DNA of 45,620 bases from Marinobacter sp. B9-2 (GCA_003030785.1 PYVH01000016.1:1-45620); one strand, 5' to 3'; positions 28,216 through 37,094 are shown, numbered from the stretch's first letter. Made by a program: numbers and translations. Notes: generated by a model from the letters alone, not told the origin.

Positions 28216-30147
28216 TTATTTGACGACTTTCAGGCTCTGGTGCCGGAGTGTCTCCATCCGCGTGCGGATGGCTGATTCAATTCCGGCGGCGTCCAGACCG
28301 CAATCTTCCAGCAATTCCCCGCGCTTGCCGTGATCCATGAAGGTGTCCGGCAGCCCCAGTTGAAGTACTGGCATCGTGACCAGGCGGCTGTTGAGGAATT
28401 CGGTCACGGCACTGCCGGCACCACCGGCAATGGCATTCTCTTCCAGGGTTACCAGCAGCTCATGCTGCTCCGCCAGTTCCAGCACCAGTTCCTCATCGAG
28501 GGGTTTGACGAAGCGCATGTCGGCAACCGTTGCGCCGATGGCTTCTGCGGCCTCCAGAGCAGGCGCCAGCAGGGTGCCAAAGTTGAGGATGGCAACACCT
28601 TTGCCGTTGCGAATCCGGCGACCCTTGCCAATTTCAAACGGCGTCAGTTCCTGCTGAGTTTCGGCACCGGGGCCCGTGCCACGGGGGTAGCGCACCGATG
28701 CGGGCCCTTCGTAGAGCATGCCGGTCTGGAGCATCTGACGCGTTTCATTTTCGTCCGACGGTGTCATCACCACCATGTTCGGCACGCAGCGCAGGTAGCT
28801 GATGTCGAAAGCGCCAGCGTGGGTCGGGCCGTCTTCACCGACCAGACCGGCGCGGTCGATCGCGAACAGCACATCCAGATTCTGTATCGCAACATCATGG
28901 ATCAGCTGATCGTAGGCACGTTGGAGGAACGTCGAGTAGATGGCAACAACCGGTTTGGCGCCGTCACAGGCCAACCCCGCGGCCAGGGTGACCGCATGCT
29001 GTTCAGCGATGGCAACATCGAAATAGCGCTCCGGGAAACGCTGGGAGAACGCCAGCAGATCGGAACCTTCACACATGGCCGGGGTAATGCCCACCACGCG
29101 CTCGTCCTGCTCGGCGGAATCACAGAGCCACTGACCAAAGACGTTGGCGTATTTCGGATTTGCCGGTTTCGGCTTGACCGGTTCGGGCTTGCTGGGAGGA
29201 ACCGGTTCGATCTTGTTGATGGCGTGGTAGCCGATCGGATCGGCTTCAGCCGGGGCAAAACCCTTGCCTTTGGTCGTCACCACATGCAGGAACTGCGGAC
29301 CTTCAAGTTCGCGGATGTTCTCCAGGGTTTCCACCAGCAGGGGCAGGTCATGACCATCGATAGGGCCGATGTAGTTGAACCCCAATTCTTCGAACAGGGT
29401 ACCCGGGGCAATCATGCCCTTGAAGTGCTCCTCGGTTTTCTTGGCCAACGCCATAAGGTGTGGCGCTCCCTGAAGAACCTTCTTGCTGCTGTCGCGAACC
29501 TGGTTGTAGGTGCGGCTGGACAGCAGCTTGGCAAAGTAGTTGGACAGTCCGCCAACATTCCGGGAGATCGACATGTCGTTGTCGTTCAGGATCACCAGCA
29601 TGTCGGCGTGCAGGTGACCGGCGTGGTTCAGGGCTTCAAAGGCCATGCCAGCGGTCATGGCGCCGTCACCAATAACGGCGATGCTTTTACGGCCGGTCTG
29701 TTGCAGTCTTGCAGCAACGGCCATGCCCAGTGCAGCGCTGATGGAGGTGCTCGAGTGGCCCACGCCGAAGGTGTCGTATTCGCTTTCTGCACGCTTCGGG
29801 AAGCCGGCCAGACCGTCTTTGCGACGTATGCTGCCCATGGCGTCCTTTCGGCCGGTCAAAATCTTGTGGGGGTAGGCCTGATGGCCGACATCCCAGACCA
29901 GACGGTCGCTCGGCGTATCAAAAACATAGTGAAGGGCAACGGTAAGCTCGAGCACGCCCAGGCCCGCGCCGAAATGGCCACCGGTCTGGCCCACTGACCA
30001 TAACAGAAACGCCCTGAGCTCCCGGGCCAGCTGCGTAAGCAGCTCCGGGGCCAGCTCTCTCAGCTGGGCCGGTTCATCAATCCGGTCCAGCAGCGGCGTG
30101 TTGGGCCGCTGTGACGGGATTTCCTTGAAAATATAAGTGTCCTGCAT
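28216..30147 (-). CDS. dxs: 1-deoxy-D-xylulose-5-phosphate synthase Dxs
   Basis: Dxs condenses pyruvate and glyceraldehyde 3-phosphate, the first step of the MEP isoprenoid pathway, using thiamine diphosphate. The 643-residue protein shows [17 protein letters not shown], the thiamine-binding [15 protein letters not shown] with [26 protein letters not shown], and a C-terminal transketolase domain. It has the same length class as E. coli Dxs (620). It lies downstream of xseB and ispA on the same strand, the order known in Pseudomonas, but a 133-base gap with a TATAAT box suggests it also has its own promoter. Its product line feeds undecaprenyl phosphate for the cell wall genes in this window. 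Confidence 0.97.
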   Translation of the reverse strand: MQDTYIFKEIPSQRPNTPLLDRIDEPAQLRELAPELLTQLARELRAFLLWSVGQTGGHFGAGLGVLELTVALHYVFDTPSDRLVWDVGHQAYPHKILTGRKDAMGSIRRKDGLAGFPKRAESEYDTFGVGHSSTSISAALGMAVAARLQQTGRKSIAVIGDGAMTAGMAFEALNHAGHLHADMLVILNDNDMSISRNVGGLSNYFAKLLSSRTYNQVRDSSKKVLQGAPHLMALAKKTEEHFKGMIAPGTLFEELGFNYIGPIDGHDLPLLVETLENIRELEGPQFLHVVTTKGKGFAPAEADPIGYHAINKIEPVPPSKPEPVKPKPANPKYANVFGQWLCDSAEQDERVVGITPAMCEGSDLLAFSQRFPERYFDVAIAEQHAVTLAAGLACDGAKPVVAIYSTFLQRAYDQLIHDVAIQNLDVLFAIDRAGLVGEDGPTHAGAFDISYLRCVPNMVVMTPSDENETRQMLQTGMLYEGPASVRYPRGTGPGAETQQELTPFEIGKGRRIRNGKGVAILNFGTLLAPALEAAEAIGATVADMRFVKPLDEELVLELAEQHELLVTLEENAIAGGAGSAVTEFLNSRLVTMPVLQLGLPDTFMDHGKRGELLEDCGLDAAGIESAIRTRMETLRHQSLKVVK

Positions 30148-30187
30148 CTGCTCGGGTCTTTTCCGGTACGTTCAGTAACTGACTGGC

Positions 30188-30193
30188 ATTATA
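30188..30193 (-). promoter_or_regulatory. Consensus -10 box upstream of dxs
   Basis: The minus strand reads TATAAT at 30193-30188, about 40 bases before the dxs ATG. The -35 region is poor (TGAAAC at 17 bases). It would let dxs be expressed apart from xseB-ispA. Confidence 0.45.
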
Positions 30194-30280
30194 AGGGAAC
30201 AGGGGAGGCTGTTTCACACAAACCGGGCCAGTTGTTACGAAAATATTTACAGCCAGTGTGCGCCTTCGGGGCGCCGGGGT

Positions 30281-31177
30281 TCAATGGGTTCTTGCCACCA
30301 CGTAATCGGCCATCGCCCGCAGCGGGTCTGCTTCCGAGCCGAATGCCCGCAGGCTTTCCTGGGCATTTTCGAGCAGAGCTGCCAGATGCTCCCGGGCGCC
30401 GGCCACGCCAAGCAGGGCGGGGTAGGTGGGTTTGGCGCGGGCGACATCCGAACCCTGGGGTTTGCCAATGACCGTGGTGTCCCCTTCTATGTCCAGCAGG
30501 TCATCCTGAACCTGAAAGGCCAGGCCCAGTGCCTTGGCATACTGTGTAAGAGAGGCCAGAGCCTGCTCGTTGACCGACGGCGCGGTCAGGGCACCGATTC
30601 GCACGCTGGTCTCGATCAACGCGCCAGTCTTGTGCCGGTGCATGGTTTCAAGCTGGGCCAGTGCCAGGGTCTTGCCCACCGATTCAAGATCAATGGCCTG
30701 ACCACCAACCATTCCGCCGTGGCCACTGGCCCGGGCCAGTTCCCTGACCATGATCAGACGCAGGGATTCCGACAACCCCGGAGCCTCGGCAAGCCAGCCG
30801 AAGGCCAGCGCTTGCAGGGCATCTCCGGCGAGGATGGCGGTGGCTTCGTCGAAGGCAATGTGGGTAGTGGGCCGTCCGCGGCGTAATTCGTCGTCGTCCA
30901 TGGCCGGCAGGTCATCGTGGATCAGTGAATAGGCATGGATCAGCTCCACCGCGCAGGCCGGAATCAGGGCTTCGTCACCCGTCTGTCCCAGTGCCCTGGC
31001 TGCCGCGAGGCATAACGCCGGGCGGATTCGCTTGCCACCACCCAGTACGCTGTAGCGCATGGCTTCCTGCAGGCGGCCAGAGGCGGAATCACGTGTAATG
31101 CACCGGTCCAGCTCCGCATCGACGCGGGCCCGGCAGGTTTCCAGAAAATCGGCGGCAAGCGGGTTCGGTCCGGACAT
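30281..31177 (-). CDS. ispA: (2E,6E)-farnesyl diphosphate synthase IspA
   Basis: IspA builds geranyl and farnesyl diphosphate from IPP and DMAPP, feeding undecaprenyl, quinone and other isoprenoid lines. The 298-residue protein has the first aspartate-rich motif DDLPAMDDD at residues 88-96, GGGKRIRPAL at about 46-55, and the second aspartate motif DDLLD at 225-229. The pattern is that of short-chain prenyl synthases. Its start overlaps the xseB stop by one base (TGATG). On its 3' side a small GC hairpin lies before dxs without a T-run. Confidence 0.95.
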   Translation of the reverse strand: MSGPNPLAADFLETCRARVDAELDRCITRDSASGRLQEAMRYSVLGGGKRIRPALCLAAARALGQTGDEALIPACAVELIHAYSLIHDDLPAMDDDELRRGRPTTHIAFDEATAILAGDALQALAFGWLAEAPGLSESLRLIMVRELARASGHGGMVGGQAIDLESVGKTLALAQLETMHRHKTGALIETSVRIGALTAPSVNEQALASLTQYAKALGLAFQVQDDLLDIEGDTTVIGKPQGSDVARAKPTYPALLGVAGAREHLAALLENAQESLRAFGSEADPLRAMADYVVARTH

Positions 31178-31431
31178 CAGTCAGCATCATCCGGTGAAAA
31201 CGGACGGGTTTCCAGGGTGCCGTCGCTGTTCTGTACCAATTGTTCGACCCGTTGCTCGGCGCTCTTCAGCGCCTGCTGGCATTCACGGGTCAGCTTTACG
31301 CCCCGCTCGAACGCCGTCAGGGATTGTTCGAGGGACAGCTCGCCCTGTTCCAGATCGCGAACCAGCTTTTCCAGTTCATCAAGAGATTTTTCAAAATCGG
31401 CTATCGATGTGGCGCCTTGTTCACCGGCCAT
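31177..31431 (-). CDS. xseB: Exodeoxyribonuclease VII small subunit XseB
   Basis: XseB is the small helical subunit that binds several times to XseA to form exonuclease VII, which degrades single-stranded DNA. The 84-residue product shows the family pattern [35 protein letters not shown], two helices forming a hairpin. xseA is not in the window. The stop overlaps the ispA start by one base. It has its own extended -10 promoter in the gap after the NRDE gene, so it probably heads the xseB-ispA unit. Confidence 0.94.
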   Translation of the reverse strand: MAGEQGATSIADFEKSLDELEKLVRDLEQGELSLEQSLTAFERGVKLTRECQQALKSAEQRVEQLVQNSDGTLETRPFSPDDAD

Positions 31432-31466
31432 CAGGGGCCCTCCGATCGGGTGGCGGAATTTCGCGG

Positions 31467-31475
31467 ATTATACCA
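31467..31475 (-). promoter_or_regulatory. Extended -10 promoter of xseB-ispA
   Basis: Read on the minus strand, TGgTATAAT (31475-31467) is a perfect extended -10 element, 36 bases before the xseB ATG. TTGGCA lies upstream but at 21 bases, too far for a normal -35. Confidence 0.55.
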
Positions 31476-31486
31476 GAGCCTGTTCG

Positions 31487-32260
31487 CTATCGCTGCCAAT
31501 GGAAGTGGCGGCGTTCCCCGGTTTCGGCGTCCGGGCCCCAGCTCTGTTCGGTTACCTCGATTTCGCCGCTGGCAGACACGGTGACCACGGTGGTTGCACG
31601 GGTGCCGTAATCTGAGCCGACGATAAAGGGCGACGACAGGAAGCGCTCGGTCTCCAGCCCAACGCCGGTGTCAGGCAGCAAGTGGTCTGGTGCCGGCGTG
31701 CTGTCCTGAAGCAGAGGAATCAATTCGTTGTGCAGCTTTTCTGCGTCGCGGCCGGCAGCGGCAATGGTGTCCCCGGCGGCCTGTCGGAGGCGCAGAAGTT
31801 TGGGCCAGGGTGTCTGCAGAAGGTGATTGCTCAGCCCGTAGACCCCGCGGTGGATCCGCCGGCCGGGGTGGGCATCCCGGTTACTGAAATACCAGCCGTC
31901 TCCCGTGGTCAGGTGAACGAGGTTGAAGCCGGAAAACTGATCGGCTTCATCAAGCAGATAGCCCTCAAGCCGATCCCGGGAATCGGTGAGTGCCCGCAAG
32001 GGCAGTTCGCCCCGGCTGATTCGACCGGTTTCCGGTGTGCCTTCCCGTACATTGGTCACAGCACTGACCTCGCCATCGGCATTGACTGCAAGCCAGGTGC
32101 CCCCGGAAAGCAGATCGCGGCCGGCAAGCACGCGAGTGCCGGACTCTGTGGTCCACCAGTCCATGGCGGCCGTCGGGCGGCGGAAGAATTCATCCCGATT
32201 GGCGGCAACAACCAACGGGAAATGAGGGTTCTGGCCAAGGGCAAAGGCGATCAGACACAT
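31487..32260 (-). CDS. NRDE family protein (TANGO2-type)
   Basis: The 257-residue protein begins MCLIAFAL and has the AANRDEFFRRPTA segment that gives the family its name, with a nucleophile-type Cys at position 2 as in Ntn-hydrolase-like folds. LAGRDLLSGGTWLAVN, TNVREG and YGLSNHLLQTPWPKL are also typical. The eukaryotic member TANGO2 has been linked to heme and lipid handling, but the bacterial role is not settled and I do not assign one. It is divergent from the TauE/SafE gene. Confidence 0.88.
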   Translation of the reverse strand: MCLIAFALGQNPHFPLVVAANRDEFFRRPTAAMDWWTTESGTRVLAGRDLLSGGTWLAVNADGEVSAVTNVREGTPETGRISRGELPLRALTDSRDRLEGYLLDEADQFSGFNLVHLTTGDGWYFSNRDAHPGRRIHRGVYGLSNHLLQTPWPKLLRLRQAAGDTIAAAGRDAEKLHNELIPLLQDSTPAPDHLLPDTGVGLETERFLSSPFIVGSDYGTRATTVVTVSASGEIEVTEQSWGPDAETGERRHFHWQR

Positions 32261-32310
32261 GGTGGAGGGGCTCGCTCCCGGAGTTAATGAAGTTGACTCG
32301 TGCGCTGTGT

Positions 32311-32319
32311 ATCATACCA
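32311..32319 (-). promoter_or_regulatory. Extended -10 promoter of the NRDE gene
   Basis: On the minus strand TGgTATGAT (32319-32311) lies about 50 bases before the NRDE start. No good -35 box. It lies within the possible N-terminal extension of the divergent TauE/SafE gene, which favours the shorter start for that gene. Confidence 0.4.
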
Positions 32320-32349
32320 GCCTTGGTTTTCCCGGGTGCGTCTCAAACT

Positions 32350-33147
32350 ATGACCCTGTTTTATGTAATAGCATCGTATCTGGCTCTTGGCGCCCTGGCA
32401 GGCACCGTTGCGGGCCTGTTTGGCATTGGCGGCGGGCTGATCATCGTGCCTGTGCTGATGTTCAGTTTTGGTCTGCAGGGAATCAATCCGGACATTATTC
32501 CCCATCTGGCGGTTGGCACCTCGCTGGCGACCATTGTCTTTACCTCGGTCAGCTCCATTCGTTCCCACAACAAGCACGGTGCCGTGCGCTGGGATCTGTT
32601 CCGGCCCATGACCGCGGGAATTGTGGCCGGTGCCCTGGTTGGCGCCTGGACCGCGTCCCTGATGAGCGGGCGAGCGCTGGAACTGCTGATCGGTATTTTC
32701 GTGATTCTGGTGGGCCTGAAGATGTTTTACCAGGTCGACCCCAAGCCCGGTCGTGATGTTCCCGGCGTCGCCGGTCTGGGCGTTGCCGGCGGTGGTATCG
32801 GCTGGGCGTCGGCGATTTTCGGAATCGGCGGTGGAACTCTGACGGTTCCCTATCTGAGCTGGTGCAACGTGCGGATGCAGCAGGCGGTGGGCACATCGGC
32901 TGCCTGTGGCCTGCCTATCGCCATTGCCGGTGCTCTGGGTAACATCTGGACAGGGTGGGACAATCCCGCACTGCCGGAACCGAGCGCCGGCTTCATTTAT
33001 CTGCCGGCCCTGATCGGTATCATTCTCACCAGCGTCTTCTTTGCCCGGGTGGGCGCCAATCTGGCACATCGGCTGAACCCCCGGATTCTCAAGCGTACTT
33101 TCTCCATCATGCTCCTGCTGGTGGGGCTCCGTTTTCTCCTGAGCTGA
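32350..33147 (+). CDS. TauE/SafE family membrane permease
   Basis: The 265-residue protein from ATG 32350 has about eight transmembrane helices and two internal repeats, each starting with a glycine-rich GLFGIGGGLIIVPVL (about residues 19-33) or AIFGIGGGTLTVPYL motif, as in the TauE/SafE (DUF81) family. Members carry sulfonates, sulfite, sulfoacetate or other small anions; the substrate here cannot be read. ATG 32287 in the same frame would add 21 residues and has GGAG only three bases away. The gene stands ten bases before lgt, so the two are likely co-transcribed. Confidence 0.88.
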   Translation: MTLFYVIASYLALGALAGTVAGLFGIGGGLIIVPVLMFSFGLQGINPDIIPHLAVGTSLATIVFTSVSSIRSHNKHGAVRWDLFRPMTAGIVAGALVGAWTASLMSGRALELLIGIFVILVGLKMFYQVDPKPGRDVPGVAGLGVAGGGIGWASAIFGIGGGTLTVPYLSWCNVRMQQAVGTSAACGLPIAIAGALGNIWTGWDNPALPEPSAGFIYLPALIGIILTSVFFARVGANLAHRLNPRILKRTFSIMLLLVGLRFLLS

Positions 33148-33157
33148 GAGGTAGTAT

Positions 33158-33946
33158 ATGCTGCAGCATCCCCAGATTGATCCGGTAGCCATCGCCATCG
33201 GTCCCCTCAAGATCCACTGGTACGGTCTGACCTATCTGTTCGGCTTTGTGGCCGGCTGGTGGCTTGGGCGCATCCGAACCCGAAAGCCCTGGTCGCCGAT
33301 CAACGAAGAGCAGATGGGCGACCTGCTGTTTTACCTGGCCCTGGGGGTGATCCTGGGCGGCCGATTCGGTTATGTCCTGTTCTACAACTTTGACGCCTTC
33401 CTGGCTGACCCGCTCTGGCTGCTGCGGGTCTGGGAAGGCGGCATGTCTTTCCACGGCGGTTTGTTGGGCGTGATGTTTGCCATGTGGTGGTACGGCCGCA
33501 AGGTGGGCAGTGGTTTCTGGCGCATGGCCGACTTCGTGGCGCCGCTGGTACCCCTGGGTCTTGGTGCGGGGCGGATCGGCAACTTCATCAACGGCGAGCT
33601 TTGGGGCAAGCCCACCGACGTTGCCTGGGGCATGGTGTTTCGTACGGCGCCGGATTCGCTCGCCCGGCATCCCTCCCAGCTGTATCAGTTTGCCCTGGAA
33701 GGTGTCGCCCTGTTCGTGATCCTGTGGTGGTTCTCATCCAGGCAGCGGCCGACCATGGCGGTGTCCGGGCTGTTCCTGGTCTGCTACGGCGTGTTCCGGT
33801 TCCTGGTGGAATTTGTGCGCCAGCCAGATCCGCAGCTTGGCTACCTTGCTTTTGACTGGCTTACCATGGGGCAGGTACTGTCCTTCCCGATGATCGTTGC
33901 CGGCGCCGCCCTGGTGTTTATTGCCTACCGGAGACAAGCCCGATGA
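33158..33946 (+). CDS. lgt: Prolipoprotein diacylglyceryl transferase Lgt
   Basis: Lgt moves a diacylglyceryl group from phosphatidylglycerol to the lipobox Cys of prolipoproteins in the inner membrane; the probable LpoA at the left edge would be one substrate. The 262-residue polytopic protein carries [20 protein letters not shown], the MSFHGGLLG motif with the key His, and [12 protein letters not shown] with essential Arg and Asn. GAGAGG lies before ATG 33158. The stop overlaps the thyA start by four bases (ATGA), the lgt-thyA pairing known in many gammaproteobacteria. Confidence 0.97.
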   Translation: MLQHPQIDPVAIAIGPLKIHWYGLTYLFGFVAGWWLGRIRTRKPWSPINEEQMGDLLFYLALGVILGGRFGYVLFYNFDAFLADPLWLLRVWEGGMSFHGGLLGVMFAMWWYGRKVGSGFWRMADFVAPLVPLGLGAGRIGNFINGELWGKPTDVAWGMVFRTAPDSLARHPSQLYQFALEGVALFVILWWFSSRQRPTMAVSGLFLVCYGVFRFLVEFVRQPDPQLGYLAFDWLTMGQVLSFPMIVAGAALVFIAYRRQAR

Positions 33947-34782
33947 AAGCCTATCTCGACTTGATGCAAGACGTTGTTGATAACGGATTCGACAAGGGGG
34001 ACCGTACCGGTGTCGGTACCCGGTCGGTGTTTGGCCGCCAGATCCGCTTCAACCTGCAGGAAGGCTTTCCCCTGGTGACCACCAAGAAAGTCCACCTGCG
34101 CAGCATAATCTATGAATTGCTCTGGTTTCTCCGGGGCTCTACAGACAACCGCTGGCTGCAGGAGCGCAAGGTCTCGATCTGGAATGAGTGGGCACTGGAA
34201 AATGGCGACCTTGGGCCTATCTACGGCAAACAATGGCGCAGCTGGCAGTGCCCGAATGGCGAGGTGGTCGACCAGATCAGCGAGGTGATCGAACAGATTC
34301 GCACCAAACCCAACTCTCGCCGCCTGATTGTCTCTGCCTGGAATCCGGCGGAACTCCCGGACGAATCCATTGGTCCTCAGGACAATGTCCGCGAGGGCCG
34401 TATGGCGCTGGCGCCCTGTCACTGCCTGTTCCAGTTCTACGTGGCCGAGGGCAAGCTCTCCTGCCAGCTGTACCAGCGCAGCGCCGACCTGTTCCTGGGG
34501 GTGCCGTTCAATATTGCCTCCTATGCCTTGCTGACGCACATGATCGCCCAGCAATGCGATCTGGAGGTCGGTGAGTTTGTGCATACTTTCGGCGACTGCC
34601 ACCTGTACCAGAACCACCTGACTGACGATATCGTCTTCGAGCAATTGAAGCGCGAGCCTCGCCCGTTGCCGAAACTCGTGATCAAGCGCAAGCCCGCGAA
34701 CATCTTTGAATACGAACTGGAAGACTTCGAGTTCGAGGGCTATGACCCCTGCCCGGGCATCAAGGCCCCGATTGCCATCTGA
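33943..34782 (+). CDS. thyA: Thymidylate synthase ThyA
   Basis: ThyA methylates dUMP to dTMP with methylenetetrahydrofolate, producing dihydrofolate that FolA, encoded next, reduces again. The 279-residue enzyme has [10 protein letters not shown], the active-site Cys at residue 159 in [28 protein letters not shown] and the C-terminal GIKAPIAI. Compared with E. coli ThyA (264 residues) about 15 residues are inserted before the active site (around 138-153, [20 protein letters not shown]); similar insertions are known elsewhere. It overlaps lgt by four bases and is followed by folA after 23 bases. Confidence 0.97.
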   Translation: MKAYLDLMQDVVDNGFDKGDRTGVGTRSVFGRQIRFNLQEGFPLVTTKKVHLRSIIYELLWFLRGSTDNRWLQERKVSIWNEWALENGDLGPIYGKQWRSWQCPNGEVVDQISEVIEQIRTKPNSRRLIVSAWNPAELPDESIGPQDNVREGRMALAPCHCLFQFYVAEGKLSCQLYQRSADLFLGVPFNIASYALLTHMIAQQCDLEVGEFVHTFGDCHLYQNHLTDDIVFEQLKREPRPLPKLVIKRKPANIFEYELEDFEFEGYDPCPGIKAPIAI

Positions 34783-34805
34783 CCGAATCCCGAAGAGGCG
34801 AGCAC

Positions 34806-35315
34806 ATGAGAAAAGCCCTGATCGTCGCCATGTCCCGGAACCGGGTCATTGGCCGGAACAACAACCTGCCCTGGTATCTGCCGGGCGACCTTCGCTATTT
34901 CAAACAGGCCACCATGGATAAGCCCATCATCATGGGTCGGAAAACCTGGGACTCTATCGGCCGGCCGTTGCCGGGACGAATGAACGTGGTGATCTCACGG
35001 AATGAAACCTGGGATGCGCCAACCGGTACGGTGGCTGCGAAGTCATTGCAGGAGGCGTTGGTGAAAGCCGAGGCTCAGGCCGACCTGGAAGGCGGAGACG
35101 AAGTGATGATCATCGGTGGCGGGCAGATCTACGCCGAGGCGCTACCGTTGGTTGACCGCATGTACGTCACCCAAGTGCACGCTGAAGTGGACGGGGATGC
35201 GTTTTTTCCGGAAGTAAACTGGGATGAGTGGGAAGAAATCGGACGGGAGGATTTCTCCGCGTCCGATAACAATCCTTACGACTACAGTTTCGTGGTCTAT
35301 CAGCGTCAGGCTTAA
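34806..35315 (+). CDS. folA: Dihydrofolate reductase FolA
   Basis: FolA reduces dihydrofolate to tetrahydrofolate with NADPH and is the target of trimethoprim. The 169-residue protein has IVAMSRNRVIGRNNNLPWYLPGDLRYFK, where the Asp at about 30 is the proton donor, then PIIMGRKTWDSIGRPLPGRMNVV and IIGGGQIYAEALPLVDRMYVT. The site residues look normal. GAGGCGAG precedes the ATG. Its last codons CGT CAG GCT TAA lie in a perfect palindrome, so the convergent helicase gene ends with exactly the same codons on the other strand. Confidence 0.97.
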   Translation: MRKALIVAMSRNRVIGRNNNLPWYLPGDLRYFKQATMDKPIIMGRKTWDSIGRPLPGRMNVVISRNETWDAPTGTVAAKSLQEALVKAEAQADLEGGDEVMIIGGGQIYAEALPLVDRMYVTQVHAEVDGDAFFPEVNWDEWEEIGREDFSASDNNPYDYSFVVYQRQA

Positions 35316-35323
35316 GCCTGACG
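35304..35323. repeat. Perfect 20-bp palindrome over the folA and helicase stop codons
   Basis: CGTCAGGCTT followed by AAGCCTGACG is self-complementary over all 20 bases. The two TAA stop codons overlap in the central TTAA (folA 35313-35315, helicase gene 35314-35312). In RNA either strand can form an 8-bp stem with a TTAA loop. No T-run follows on either side. Confidence 0.8.
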
Positions 35324-36829
35324 AGGAGGGCGCTTGCCTGCGGGCTTGCCGCCCTTGCCGGGGGGCTTGTCCTTGCCCTTCGGTCCGGGGCCGCCACGGC
35401 CCTTGGGACCTTTCTTGAAGCCCGGCTTGTACCCGGGCTTACGACCCGGACGACCACCCTGGCGGTCCCGGCGCGGGGGCGCAGTGGCCGAAATCTCCGG
35501 CAAGGCCTCCGGCTGCTCCAGCGGTAGCGATCCGGGCTGGGACGCTTCCAGCCAGCAGGCCAGAGCGCCGGCGACCATCGCCGTGTCCATGTCGTTGCGT
35601 TCTGCAATCTCATCCAGCAGTGCCATCGCTTTGGCCAGCTTGCCATCCTCGGCAAAGCCCAACAGCTGTGTTTCGAACTGCTGCTCGCGCATTTTTTTCA
35701 GCTCAACCGGCGAAGGCAGCTGATAGGCCTGCATGGGTGAGTTGGTAGCGCGCTCCAGTGTGCGCAGCCAGCTGCGTTCCCGGGGCGTTACCAGCAGGAT
35801 TGCCTTGCCTTCGCGTCCGGCGCGGCCGGTTCGGCCAACGCGGTGGATGTAGGCTTCGGTGTCGTAGGGCACATCGTAGTTGATCACGTGGGTGATCCTG
35901 GGCACATCCAGCCCGCGTGCGGCCACGTCGGTGGCAACAATGATGTCTTTTTTGCCACGTTTGAGGTCTTCAACGGTCTGCTCACGCTGGCGCTGGTTGA
36001 GGTCACCGTTAAGCGGTGCCACCGCATGGCCTCGGGCAGAGAGTTTTTCCGCCAGCAGGGTGGTTTCTGCCTTGGTGCGCACAAAGATGATCGATGCGTC
36101 GATCGGCTCCACTTCAAGGATCCGGGTGAGGGCATCCAGTTTGCGCTCCGCATAGACCGGCAGAACGAACTGGGAGATGCGCTCCACCGTGCGGGTTTCG
36201 CTCTCAATACGAACTTCCGTCGCGTTGCGCAGATAGGTCTGAGCCACTTTCTTGATCTGCTGCGGCATGGTGGCTGAAAACAGGGCACGTTGGCAGTTCT
36301 CCGGCGTCTTCGCCAGGATCGCTTCCACGTCGTCGATAAAGCCCATGCGCAACATTTCGTCAGCTTCGTCCAGGACCAGCGCCTTCAGGCTGTCCAGTTT
36401 CAGGGTGCCCTTGCGCAGGTGGTCGAGCATCCGCCCCGGTGTGCCTACGATGACCTGAGCGCCGCGGCGAAGCCCCTTGATCTGGGGGTAAAAGTCCTGG
36501 CCACCATAGATCGGCAGAACGTGGAAATTCCGGAACTTGCTGGCGTAGGTGGTAAAGGCTTCCGCCACCTGGATGGCCAGCTCCCGTGTGGGTGCCAAAA
36601 CCAGAATCTGGGGATCGGTGACAGAGGCGTCTATCCGGCTCAGCAGGGGCAGTGCAAACGCTGCGGTTTTACCGGTACCGGTCTGGGCAACGCCCAGCAG
36701 ATGGTTGCCGGCAAGCAGCGCAGGGATGGACTGGGCCTGGATAGGAGACGGGGTTTCATAGCCAACGGCGGACACAGCTTCAAGTACGGCTGGATCAAGC
36801 CCCAGTTCGGCAAAGGACAATTCAGACAT
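35312..36829 (-). CDS. DEAD-box RNA helicase, CsdA/DeaD-like, with basic Gly-Lys-Pro tail
   Basis: The 505-residue protein starts MSELSFAELGLDP and has the Q motif, Walker A (QTGTGKT, 49-55), DEAD at 154-157, SAT, and RGLDVPRITHVINYDVP with HRVGRTGRAGR in the second RecA domain. A helical segment like the CsdA dimerisation part follows, but no RNA-binding (DbpA-type) domain is visible. The last 45 or so residues form a basic tail rich in Gly, Pro and Lys. It likely works in ribosome assembly or cold adaptation, which is inference from family. ATG 36829 is chosen; the frame is open 44 codons further but without similarity. Its promoter carries two palindromes. Confidence 0.9.
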   Translation of the reverse strand: MSELSFAELGLDPAVLEAVSAVGYETPSPIQAQSIPALLAGNHLLGVAQTGTGKTAAFALPLLSRIDASVTDPQILVLAPTRELAIQVAEAFTTYASKFRNFHVLPIYGGQDFYPQIKGLRRGAQVIVGTPGRMLDHLRKGTLKLDSLKALVLDEADEMLRMGFIDDVEAILAKTPENCQRALFSATMPQQIKKVAQTYLRNATEVRIESETRTVERISQFVLPVYAERKLDALTRILEVEPIDASIIFVRTKAETTLLAEKLSARGHAVAPLNGDLNQRQREQTVEDLKRGKKDIIVATDVAARGLDVPRITHVINYDVPYDTEAYIHRVGRTGRAGREGKAILLVTPRERSWLRTLERATNSPMQAYQLPSPVELKKMREQQFETQLLGFAEDGKLAKAMALLDEIAERNDMDTAMVAGALACWLEASQPGSLPLEQPEALPEISATAPPRRDRQGGRPGRKPGYKPGFKKGPKGRGGPGPKGKDKPPGKGGKPAGKRPPRQA

Positions 36830-36856
36830 TGATTCACTCGGAATTCGGGAGGTAAA

Positions 36857-36873
36857 GCATTGCCGGGCAATGC
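36857..36873. promoter_or_regulatory. 8-bp inverted repeat in the helicase leader
   Basis: GCATTGCC (36857-36864), one base, then GGCAATGC (36866-36873). It lies between the predicted transcription start and the start codon of the DEAD-box gene, so it could be an operator or an RNA hairpin. Confidence 0.5.
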
Positions 36874-36876
36874 ATG

Positions 36877-36892
36877 ATGTGCGCACATTATA
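36877..36892 (-). promoter_or_regulatory. Helicase gene promoter: consensus -10 with overlapping 12-bp palindrome
   Basis: On the minus strand a perfect TATAAT (36892-36887) is followed directly by the palindrome ATGTGCGCACAT (36888-36877), which covers the expected transcription start. The -35 region is poor (TATTAA at 17 bases), as in promoters that need an activator or are under a repressor. Confidence 0.55.
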
Positions 36893-37070
36893 GCGGTTTT
36901 GTTGTTGCTTTAATACGCAAAACCCCGGCGGGGCTATAGGTAGTTGCCGGGGACAGGTCATTGTGTTGCCGTCCGATGCCGGGGAATCTTTGTCATGAGT
37001 CCTGTAGGCAGCTAACCGCTGCTCGGGATCGGCCCTCTGCGCCGCCAGACGGTAACCGTGTTCGGCCAGG

Positions 37071-37094
37071 AAAAATGGCGGCTCAGGCCGCCAT
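37071..37094 (-). terminator. Terminator of the hydrolase gene, overlapping its last codons
   Basis: On the minus strand ATGGCGGC (37094-37087), loop CTGA, GCCGCCAT (37082-37075), then a T-run to 37071. The last codons of the gene form the 5' arm and the TGA stop (37085-37083) lies in the loop. It is a compact GC-rich intrinsic terminator. Confidence 0.75.

Noticed and set aside
28330-29997. A 555-codon open frame on the plus strand opposite dxs
   Set aside because: It is an antisense shadow of the GC-rich dxs coding sequence; the protein has no domain, and dxs has all its motifs.
32293-32315. TTGACT and TATCAT upstream of the TauE/SafE gene as a promoter
   Set aside because: The spacing is only 11 bases, too short for a sigma-70 promoter.
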